Both the position numbers and the translations under genes were made by a program. A model generated the notes under the pieces. It was not told the origin of the DNA, made no database searches, and saw only the letters and a list, made by a program, of their open reading frames with translations. A stretch of DNA of 20,826 bases from an uncultured bacterium (lineage in GTDB: Bacteria; Actinomycetota; Coriobacteriia; Coriobacteriales; Eggerthellaceae): assembly GCA_937890835.1 (NCBI GenBank), contig CALADF010000015.1, forward strand, positions 1 to 20,826. The letters run 5' to 3'. Below are positions 1 through 4,404 of this stretch, in pieces. Every line of letters begins with the position of its first letter. Within the stretch, counting starts at the first letter, position 1.

Positions 1-558
1 GTCTACGCCTTCGCTTCGTGGCTGTCGCTCGTTACCGGCATGCGCGTTGGCGAGGTCTGCGCGGTGCAGCGCATCGACGTTAAGCGCGCCCTGTCTTACG
101 TCCATGTCGGCGGAAACGTCATTGAGAGCAAGGGCAAGAAGCCTTATCGCCGCGACGTCACCAAAGGCCGCAAGTGCCGCAACATCGCGCTTACGCAAGA
201 CGATATCGCGGTCATTGATGCCTTCACGAAGCTTCAGAGCGCTATTCTGGGGCGTTTGGGCGCAGATTGCCCACTGGTGACGCTAGACGGCTCATACATG
301 CGCCCAACGACGATTTCACGGGCTTTCAGCCGCATACGCGACGCATGCGGACTGCCGCGAGAGATCACGTTCCATAGCCTGCGGCACACCCACGCTTCAT
401 GGCTCATCGCCAACGGCTGCGACCTAAAGACGCTCTCGGAGCGGATGGGCCACGCGGACGAGGCAACGACGCTCCGGATCTACGGGCACCTGATGCCCGG
501 TCGCGATGCCGTGGCGGCGCAGCTCTTCAGCGAAGCGAAGCGCCGCGCGGCGGGTTAG
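1..558 (+). CDS. int: Tyrosine recombinase / phage integrase, C-terminal catalytic part (5' end cut by window)
   Basis: The reading frame is open from base 1, so the protein begins before the window; 185 residues of the catalytic domain are visible. The tyrosine-recombinase active site can be followed in order (numbering from base 1): Arg15 in TGMRVGE, the probable beta-hairpin Lys55 in TKGRKCRNIAL, His125 and Arg128 in HSLRHTHASW, His151 in MGHAD, and the nucleophile Tyr161 in RIYGHL. All residues expected of an active enzyme are present. The family catalyses site-specific integration and excision between attP and attB. The missing upstream part should hold the SAM-like core-binding domain and possibly an arm-binding domain. 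It precedes an operon carrying an mIHF homologue, a known type of integrase partner in actinophages. The stop is followed by about 150 noncoding bases. Function is certain; phage-type temperate integrase is the natural reading given the neighbours. Confidence 0.95.
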   Translation, partial: VYAFASWLSLVTGMRVGEVCAVQRIDVKRALSYVHVGGNVIESKGKKPYRRDVTKGRKCRNIALTQDDIAVIDAFTKLQSAILGRLGADCPLVTLDGSYMRPTTISRAFSRIRDACGLPREITFHSLRHTHASWLIANGCDLKTLSERMGHADEATTLRIYGHLMPGRDAVAAQLFSEAKRRAAG

Positions 559-709
559 GAGGTGTGCCAAAGGTGAACCAAAACGCCGTTTTCGGGCATC
601 GCGGCGACCGAGGACGAAACGCGAGATAAACCGCCGCTTTCGGTACGGGTTGAAAGCGCCTGTGCCAGATAAGAAGTAATTATCATGCAGTCGCGAAAAA
701 GGGGGTGCC
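559..709 (+). other. Intergenic region between integrase and early operon, with AT-rich dyad
   Basis: These 151 bases hold no gene I can support. They contain a weak 7-bp inverted repeat (CGCTTTC ... GAAAGCG, about 633-656) and an AT-rich dyad GATAA-N7-TTATC at 668-684 that stands out against the GC-rich surroundings. The position right after an integrase gene would suit an attP core, an operator or a promoter, but no repeat that would prove an attachment site is visible here. The strong SD AAGGGGG for the next gene lies at the right end. Confidence 0.35.
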
Positions 710-985
710 ATGAACCAAGACGAGGCTCGGGAACTGGTTGCGAATCTCGATGTGAGCGACAAGCTTAAGGCGTCAATGATGCGGACTTTCGACGCGTTGC
801 AGGATCGATGGGACAAAGACCGCGATGCGGCAGCGACCGCGTACCAGATTGACATTCCCGCGCAATCGATTCGGATCTGCGGAGAGCTTCAGGCGAGGCA
901 CGCTCTGGACATGCTGAAGAGCCTGAAGCTCACCGGAACTTATCGAGTTATGAAAGGTGGAGCAAGTGAAGGAAATCGAGGTTAA
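710..985 (+). CDS. Hypothetical protein, early operon (91 aa)
   Basis: I do not recognise this protein. It starts at ATG 710 behind an AAGGGGG ribosome binding site and encodes a mostly helical, charged 91-residue product beginning MNQDEARELVANLDVSDKLK. No catalytic motif, membrane segment or cysteine pair is evident. The first ~35 residues look amphipathic. It is the first gene of the operon that carries mIHF, SSB and dUTPase, and its 3' end overlaps the next small ORF by 20 bases, which implies translational coupling. By position it may be a small regulator or DNA-metabolism accessory, but that is only inference. The coding call rests on the good SD, tight overlap and lack of a better frame. 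Confidence 0.7.
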   Translation: MNQDEARELVANLDVSDKLKASMMRTFDALQDRWDKDRDAAATAYQIDIPAQSIRICGELQARHALDMLKSLKLTGTYRVMKGGASEGNRG

Positions 986-1136
986 CGATGACGAGTGGAT
1001 GCGGATCAAGCACAAGCTTATGACCTCCACCGTCGAGGATGCGCTGAGCGACTACACGGCACCTGTTCGCATCGTGCACGGATGCGAGTACGTGACTTTC
1101 GAAAGGGGTAATGATGATTCCGAATCTGACCACTGA
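966..1136 (+). CDS. Small hypothetical protein (56 aa)
   Basis: A GTG-started ORF of 56 codons lies between the 710-985 gene and the mIHF gene, overlapping both (20 bases upstream, 23 bases downstream with the 1114 start). An AGGTGG ribosome binding site sits six bases before the GTG. The product begins VKEIEVNDDEWMRIKHKLM and ends VHGCEYVTFERGNDDSEFDH; it is acidic with no recognised domain. Without it there would be a 125-base gap in an otherwise gapless operon. It may be a phage early accessory protein; its function cannot be guessed. The call rests on the ribosome binding site and the way it fills the gap. Confidence 0.6.
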   Translation: MKEIEVNDDEWMRIKHKLMTSTVEDALSDYTAPVRIVHGCEYVTFERGNDDSESDH

Positions 1137-1422
1137 GCAACGCCGCGAAAACCTCGAAAAGGCGAAGGCCGCACGCCGCCGCCGCGCCGCGATCTTGAAG
1201 GGCGTTGCCGATGGCTCTTACAGCGTGCCCGACGTGCTAAACATGGCTGGCACCGATGACACCGTGGCACGAATGAAGGTCTTTACGCTCATCAAGGCAA
1301 CACCGGGCTACGGATTCGCCCGCACGCAGCAGACCATGCGAAAGCTGCACATTTCCGAATCGCGCCGCCTTCGCGGCCTTGGCGCTAACCAGCGCGCGGA
1401 GCTCATGGAGGTGTTCGCATGA
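1114..1422 (+). CDS. mihF: Phage-encoded actinobacterial integration host factor (mIHF-like)
   Basis: The 102-residue product matches the actinobacterial IHF (mIHF) family along its length. It has an N-terminal LTTEQRRENLEKAKAARRRR helix, a middle helix with VARMKVFTLI, a helix-hairpin-helix-like segment around TPGYG, and the family signature RRLRGLGANQR near the C-terminus. mIHF is a nucleoid-associated DNA-bending protein, unrelated to the HU/IHF fold of Gram-negatives; mycobacterial mIHF is the host cofactor for L5 integrase. In the hairpin segment the usual Gly-Lys is Gly-Phe here (PGYGFART), so DNA contacts may differ. ATG 1114 is preferred over ATG 1111 because GGGG at 1105-1108 gives better spacing and the N-terminus then lines up with the family. 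It lies about 550 bases after the integrase, suggesting a self-supplied architectural factor for integration, excision or replication. It also marks the host as actinobacterial. Confidence 0.88.
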   Translation: MIPNLTTEQRRENLEKAKAARRRRAAILKGVADGSYSVPDVLNMAGTDDTVARMKVFTLIKATPGYGFARTQQTMRKLHISESRRLRGLGANQRAELMEVFA

Positions 1423-1610
1423 ACGCTGATAGTGTCGAGTACATCATCAGTTTCATTTTTACTGTTGCCCTGCTTGCGTGTTTGACGCGCATTGCTTGTC
1501 GGCTTACCGAAATCCTCGACGCGATAAGGGACTTGCATAGCTTTTCGGTTATCCCAAGAAACATCGACGTGTTCATAAAGAGGAAGGGCAAGGATAACGA
1601 TGAGTCTTAA
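1419..1610 (+). CDS. Small single-pass membrane protein (63 aa)
   Basis: ATG 1419 overlaps the mIHF stop as ATGA, with GGAGGTG as ribosome binding site. Residues about 8-27 (YIISFIFTVALLACLTRIAC) form one hydrophobic segment, followed by an amphipathic region and a basic, charged tail (FIKRKGKDNDES). This fits a small inner-membrane protein, probably with a short external N-terminus and cytoplasmic C-terminus. Its end overlaps the SSB gene by 11 bases. No family is recognised. Phages often place small membrane proteins of superinfection-exclusion or lysis-timing type among early genes, but nothing here proves either role. Confidence 0.7.
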   Translation: MNADSVEYIISFIFTVALLACLTRIACRLTEILDAIRDLHSFSVIPRNIDVFIKRKGKDNDES

Positions 1611-2055
1611 CAAGATCACGCTTTCGGGAAATCTCGGCGCAGATGCAGAGCTGCGTTACACGAAGAGCGGAAACCCTGTTGTTTCGTTCTCGCTGGCTGT
1701 CAATGAACGCACGCCGAACGGAGACGGCTCATGGGGCGAATACACCAACTGGCCTGATTGCGTCATGTTCGGCAAGCGCGCCGAAGCCCTCGCGCCATGG
1801 CTTCGCAAGGGCACCAAGATTTCGCTTATCGGGCGTATCCACACGCGCAGCTATCAGAACAACGGTCAGAGCATTAAGCGATGGGAAGTTCGCGTTGATG
1901 ACGTGGAACTCATGCAGTACAAGCGCGACGCGCAATCACCAGCACCAGCGAACGCAGCCGCGCCCGGTCTTGCAATGGCTACCGGCGACCCATCGCCCGT
2001 TGCGCCAGTGCAACCGACAGCGCCAGACGTTTACGACGAGGACATTCCGTTTTAA
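1600..2055 (+). CDS. ssb: Single-stranded DNA-binding protein (SSB)
   Basis: A typical bacterial-type SSB of 151 residues. The OB fold spans about residues 1-108 with the family landmarks NKITLSGNLGADAELRYT, NPVVSFSLAVNE, WPDCVMFGKRAEALAPWLRKG, ISLIGRIHTRSY and a terminal beta strand WEVRVDDVELM. A Pro/Ala-rich linker follows, and the last six residues DEDIPF form the acidic tip by which SSB recruits replication and repair partners. It coats single-stranded DNA during phage replication or recombination. No helicase, primase or recombinase gene is visible in this window; these may lie to the left or be supplied by the host. Its start overlaps the preceding gene and the next gene follows after 12 bases with an AAGGAGG site. 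Confidence 0.96.
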   Translation: MSLNKITLSGNLGADAELRYTKSGNPVVSFSLAVNERTPNGDGSWGEYTNWPDCVMFGKRAEALAPWLRKGTKISLIGRIHTRSYQNNGQSIKRWEVRVDDVELMQYKRDAQSPAPANAAAPGLAMATGDPSPVAPVQPTAPDVYDEDIPF

Positions 2056-2067
2056 GGAGGAGCAAGG

Positions 2068-2346
2068 ATGTTGTTGGAACTTTTCAAGCGAAGCAAAGAG
2101 GTGGAAGAGCTGCGCGAGCTGCTTAACCAAGCCGAAGACGTTACCCGCTCGAACCCGCGAGACGATCAGGGACGGACGCTCGCCCTCGATGACGTTGTTC
2201 TCTACAACGGCGCTCACTACCGCGTCGTTGCCATGAGCCATCGCGGAAAGGTGTCAATCCGCCACGTCTCGATGTACGGCGGCTGCGGGGCGCGTTGGGT
2301 TCCCGCAGACCGTGTTTCGTTTCTCACCAGTCAGGAGGTCTCCTAA
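2068..2346 (+). CDS. Hypothetical protein between ssb and dut (92 aa)
   Basis: ATG 2068 is preceded by AAGGAGGAGCAAGG, a near-perfect ribosome binding site. The N-terminal ~30 residues (LLELFKRSKEVEELRELLNQ) look like a short amphipathic helix or coiled coil. The rest (LALDDVVLYNGAHYRVVAMS ... RWVPADRVSFL) looks like a small beta-barrel of KOW/SH3 style with alternating hydrophobic residues. I do not recognise a named family. It is coupled to the dUTPase gene by a TAATG overlap, so both are probably made together. Its role in nucleotide or DNA metabolism is inferred only from the company it keeps. Confidence 0.75.
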   Translation: MLLELFKRSKEVEELRELLNQAEDVTRSNPRDDQGRTLALDDVVLYNGAHYRVVAMSHRGKVSIRHVSMYGGCGARWVPADRVSFLTSQEVS

Positions 2347-2783
2347 TGTTCGGACGAAAGCTCAACGTTAAGGTTGCCGAAGGCATGGAGGTGCCTTGTT
2401 ACGCCCATGAAGGTGACGCCGGTCTCGATCTGCGAATCACGGAAACCGTGACGCTCGAACCGATGCAGCGGTGCATCGTCGGCTGCGGCCTGTCAATCGA
2501 GATTCCCAGCGGTTGTGTCGGACTGCTTTTCCCGCGCTCCGGCCTTGCATCCAAGCAGGGCATCACGCTCGCCCACAGCGTTGGCGTCATCGACAGCGGC
2601 TATCGCGGCGAGGTGTGCGCTCCGCTCATCAACCTCAGCTATGAGACCGTGACCATCGAGGCGGGCACGCGCGTATGTCAGCTTGTCGTGATGCCCTATG
2701 TTCCGTGCGAGCTTGTCCCGGTCGAAGAACTGAGCGGCACCGAGCGCGGCACCGACGGCTTTGGCAGCACCGGCGTTGAGTAG
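2346..2783 (+). CDS. dut: dUTP diphosphatase (trimeric dUTPase)
   Basis: The 145-residue product has all five motifs of the homotrimeric dUTPase family in order: motif 1 AGLDLR (25-30), motif 2 PRSGLA (63-68), motif 3 GVIDSGYRGEV (80-90), motif 4 RVCQLV (109-114) and the C-terminal P-loop-like motif 5 RGTDGFGSTG (134-143). It hydrolyses dUTP to dUMP and pyrophosphate, keeping uracil out of phage DNA and feeding dTMP synthesis. The true start is ATG 2346, overlapping the preceding TAA and preceded by AGGAGGT; a longer frame running upstream is an artefact. The length is normal and no catalytic residue is missing. Confidence 0.96.
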   Translation: MFGRKLNVKVAEGMEVPCYAHEGDAGLDLRITETVTLEPMQRCIVGCGLSIEIPSGCVGLLFPRSGLASKQGITLAHSVGVIDSGYRGEVCAPLINLSYETVTIEAGTRVCQLVVMPYVPCELVPVEELSGTERGTDGFGSTGVE

Positions 2784-2792
2784 GTGAAACGC

Positions 2793-3242
2793 GTGAAGGC
2801 AAAGGAGTATTTCGAGGGAATCCGCGCCGAGGTGGTGAAGATCGAACAGGCGCGGGAGATGCTGGAGTGCATGAGGGCTAAGGAGGGCGCGAAGACGCAG
2901 AGCTACCAGCCTTCGGGCGGCGGTGGATTCTGCACAGACGCATCGCTCGCCATCATCCAGCGCATCGACTTTGAGAAGCGATTGGAGCGGCGCATCGCCG
3001 ATGCTCGCAAGCAGATAGACGAGGCGTGCGAATTTCTCTATGGCGCTGACGGGCGCGGAGGTCTCGCTAAGCTAAAGGGCACGCGCTACGCTGACGCGAT
3101 CTGCATGGGGTATCTGCAAGCCCAGCCGTGGGACGAGATTGCCGAGATTATGCAGAGTTCGCAGCAATGGTGTCGCAAACTATGTGATGTAGGTTTTGCG
3201 TATATTGATGCGGTTGGATGGGCGAAACTGAAAAACACCTGA
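2793..3242 (+). CDS. Possible phage late-gene transcription regulator (ArpU/RinA-like, tentative)
   Basis: About 149 residues with a charged helical N-terminus, a Gly-rich break (QPSGGGGF), a coiled-coil helix (IDFEKRLERRIADARKQIDE) and a C-terminal segment, YLQAQPWDEIAEIMQSSQQW, that reads like a sigma-region-4-type helix-turn-helix. This layout, and its place as the last early gene just before the tRNA/HNH/terminase block, match the ArpU/RinA-like regulators that switch on late genes in many Gram-positive siphoviruses. No family match could be computed, so the function is inferred. GTG 2793 is chosen because AGGTGA at 2782-2787 is correctly spaced; GTG 2784 directly after the dUTPase stop is the alternative. 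The next 255 bases hold plausible targets (direct repeat, promoter). Confidence 0.6.
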   Translation: MKAKEYFEGIRAEVVKIEQAREMLECMRAKEGAKTQSYQPSGGGGFCTDASLAIIQRIDFEKRLERRIADARKQIDEACEFLYGADGRGGLAKLKGTRYADAICMGYLQAQPWDEIAEIMQSSQQWCRKLCDVGFAYIDAVGWAKLKNT

Positions 3243-3252
3243 TAAACGTCGG

Positions 3253-3282
3253 TTGCGTTCAGTTTCCAAGTTCTGCTAAGAT
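3253..3282 (+). promoter_or_regulatory. Possible promoter upstream of the stem-loop/tRNA/late operon
   Basis: TTGCGT at 3253-3258 and TAAGAT at 3277-3282, separated by 18 bases, loosely resemble a sigma-70 promoter. It sits in the first real gap after the early operon and would drive transcription through the stem-loop, tRNA and packaging genes. The match is weak and there is no direct evidence. Confidence 0.3.
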
Positions 3283-3304
3283 TCGGTATGGTGAATTGTC
3301 ATGA

Positions 3305-3334
3305 AAGGCCGTGCGGGGGAACCTGCGCGGCCTT
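3305..3334 (+). terminator. Strong 13-bp stem-loop with GGAA loop (terminator-like or structured RNA)
   Basis: Bases 3305-3317 (AAGGCCGTGCGGG) pair with 3322-3334 (CCTGCGCGGCCTT) through 13 consecutive pairs, two of them G-U, closing a GGAA tetraloop of the GNRA class. There is no U-tract after it (CCTCATATC follows), so it is not a textbook intrinsic terminator. It could end the early transcript, protect the 5' end of the late transcript, or be part of a small structured RNA. It lies 14 bases behind a TATGGTG sequence and 57 bases before the tRNA. Confidence 0.55.
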
Positions 3335-3356
3335 CCTCATATCGAGACGTATCAGG

Positions 3357-3387
3357 ATTCCGATATAGAGTCTGACATTCCGATATA
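3357..3387 (+). repeat. 11-bp direct repeat ATTCCGATATA, two copies 20 bp apart
   Basis: ATTCCGATATA occurs at 3357-3367 and again at 3377-3387, a perfect repeat with a 20-bp period (two helical turns). It ends three bases before the tRNA. The helical phasing and location, just after a candidate late regulator gene, suggest a protein-binding site; the role is inferred. Confidence 0.6.
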
Positions 3388-3390
3388 CAC

Positions 3391-3478
3391 GGAGAGTTGG
3401 CAGAGCGGCTTAATGCATCCGGTTGCTAACCGGGCGATGCGCAGGCATCCGCAGGTTCGAATCCTGTGCTCTCCGCCA
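3391..3478 (+). tRNA. tRNA-Ser(GCT) with encoded CCA
   Basis: A full cloverleaf can be folded. The acceptor stem GGAGAGT (3391-3397) pairs with GCTCTCC (3468-3474). The anticodon stem TCCGG/CCGGG closes the loop TTGCTAA with anticodon GCT at 3425-3427. A long variable arm (around 3435-3450) marks it as class II. The T arm is GCAGG-TTCGAAT-CCTGT. The discriminator is G (3475), as expected for serine, and CCA is encoded at 3476-3478. It would read AGC/AGT codons, of which AGC is very common in the structural genes here. It sits between the early and packaging genes, so it is a phage-carried tRNA and not obviously an integration site. No second tRNA is seen nearby. Confidence 0.93.
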
Positions 3479-3497
3479 TCTAAGACAAGGGGGCGCG

Positions 3498-3812
3498 ATG
3501 GCCAAGGATTTCAGCCGCGCCTTTTACCACAGCGCCGAGTGGGCGCAGGCGCGAGACGCCGCGCTCACCCGAGACGCGCATCTATGCCAACACTGCCTGA
3601 AGCGCGGGGACATAACGCCTGCGGTCATGGTGCACCACATCAAGGAGCTGAGTCCTTCGAACGTCGATGATCCTGACATAGCGACCAACCCTGACAACCT
3701 CGTGAGCCTGTGCGACCGATGCCACAAGCAAGTGCATGGATGGATCAGGCAGGGTGCGACCCGGCAGGGCTTCGGCTTTGACAGTGACGGCAACCTCGTG
3801 CCGCTCGATTAG
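3498..3812 (+). CDS. HNH endonuclease, packaging-associated
   Basis: A 104-residue HNH protein starting at ATG 3498 behind AAGGGGGCG; an upstream in-frame ATG at 3423 lies inside the tRNA and is rejected. The signature is complete: zinc-binding CQHC near residue 30, the catalytic HH in VMVHHIKEL, the Asn in TNPDNLVSLC, and the second cysteine pair with the final His in CDRCHKQVHG. This compact form directly upstream of terminase genes matches the HK97 gp74-type HNH proteins, which nick DNA together with TerS/TerL at cos during packaging. A cos-like segment follows within 80-140 bases of its stop. It may alternatively act as a free homing-type nuclease, but its small size and position argue for the packaging role. 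Confidence 0.9.
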   Translation: MAKDFSRAFYHSAEWAQARDAALTRDAHLCQHCLKRGDITPAVMVHHIKELSPSNVDDPDIATNPDNLVSLCDRCHKQVHGWIRQGATRQGFGFDSDGNLVPLD

Positions 3813-3849
3813 CGACACACAAACACAGCACAAGATAGACACTGCGCGA

Positions 3850-3870
3850 CTGCGGAACACAAAACCGCAG
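3850..3870 (+). repeat. Inverted repeat CTGCGG-N9-CCGCAG
   Basis: A perfect 6-bp inverted repeat between the HNH gene and the cos-like sequence. It could be part of a terminase-binding region, because it lies next to another inverted repeat at 3892-3915. No function is shown by the sequence alone. Confidence 0.45.
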
Positions 3871-3888
3871 GTAGACACGGAGGATAAT

Positions 3889-3956
3889 CCCCCCATCCCA
3901 AAAACACAGGATGGGTGGCTGGGGACCAACGCCGGGAGATAGTTTTATGCGCGCGG
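3889..3956 (+). other. Putative cos / terminase recognition region
   Basis: The HNH-TerS gap (3813-3984) is noncoding. It contains a C-run and an inverted repeat CCCATCC (3892-3898) / GGATGGG (3909-3915), followed by GGTGGCTGGGGACC, CGCCGGGAGATAG, a short T-run and GCGCGCGG (ending 3956). Many cos-type siphoviruses with an HNH gene next to TerS carry a similarly ordered GGGGACC ... GGGAG ... TTTT ... GCGCG stretch just before terS, where the cohesive ends are cut. The resemblance is from memory of the pattern, not a computed match. Packaging-series evidence or reads ending here would settle it. Confidence 0.5.
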
Positions 3957-3984
3957 AAGGTTTTCGAAAGGGGGTGGTCTTGCG

Positions 3985-4404
3985 GTGTCATGGAAAGTTG
4001 GCGATACTTCGAAGGTTTCGGGCAAAGTTGCCGCGAATAGCCCGCCCAAGGGTTCGCGTTCCAAGCAGTCGCGCCTAGAGAGCGAGCTTCGGAAGCTTCG
4101 CGAACTCACCAAGGACGCTATTCCCGATGAGAAGCGCAAGGCGATCATGCCCCTGCTCGCGAACATCGCCTTTCTCAAGGTGAAGCTCGATGATGCCCGC
4201 GCGGAATTGCTCTACGAGGACATTTTCACCGAGTACGACAACGGCGGTGGCCAGACGGGACTGCGGGAGCACCCGGGATTCAGCGCTTACAACAAGCTGT
4301 TCACCACATTCAGCCGATCGGTGAAGCAGCTGACGGACATGATGCCGAGCGGAACCGCCGCCGCAGACGCGCTTATCGATTTCATCAATGAGACGCGGTG
4401 CTAG
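3985..4404 (+). CDS. terS: Terminase small subunit
   Basis: A GTG start at 3985 with GAAAGGGGGTGG about eight bases upstream gives 139 residues. The N-terminal ~30 residues are basic and Ser/Lys-rich (SKVSGKVAANSPPKGSRSKQ). A long charged helical stretch follows (LESELRKLRELTKDAIPDEK onward), then the C-terminal YDNGGGQTGLREHPGFSAYN and a helix with SVKQLTDMMPSG. The GGGQ-G-REHP segment is typical of small terminases of the P27-like group in Gram-positive siphoviruses. TerS binds the packaging site and delivers DNA to TerL. The gene lies directly upstream of TerL and overlaps it by 17 bases. Confidence 0.85.
   Translation: MSWKVGDTSKVSGKVAANSPPKGSRSKQSRLESELRKLRELTKDAIPDEKRKAIMPLLANIAFLKVKLDDARAELLYEDIFTEYDNGGGQTGLREHPGFSAYNKLFTTFSRSVKQLTDMMPSGTAAADALIDFINETRC

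Noticed and set aside
3391..3478. tRNA-Ser as the prophage attachment site
   Set aside because: It is in the middle of the phage genome between early and packaging genes, with no repeat of its 3' end seen in the window.
3423..3497. In-frame upstream extension of the HNH gene
   Set aside because: It would start within the tRNA-Ser anticodon region; ATG 3498 has a proper SD and begins the family-like N-terminus.
3736..3942. 68-codon open frame between HNH and terS
   Set aside because: It overlaps the end of the HNH gene in another frame and runs through the cos-like inverted repeats; composition is not protein-like.
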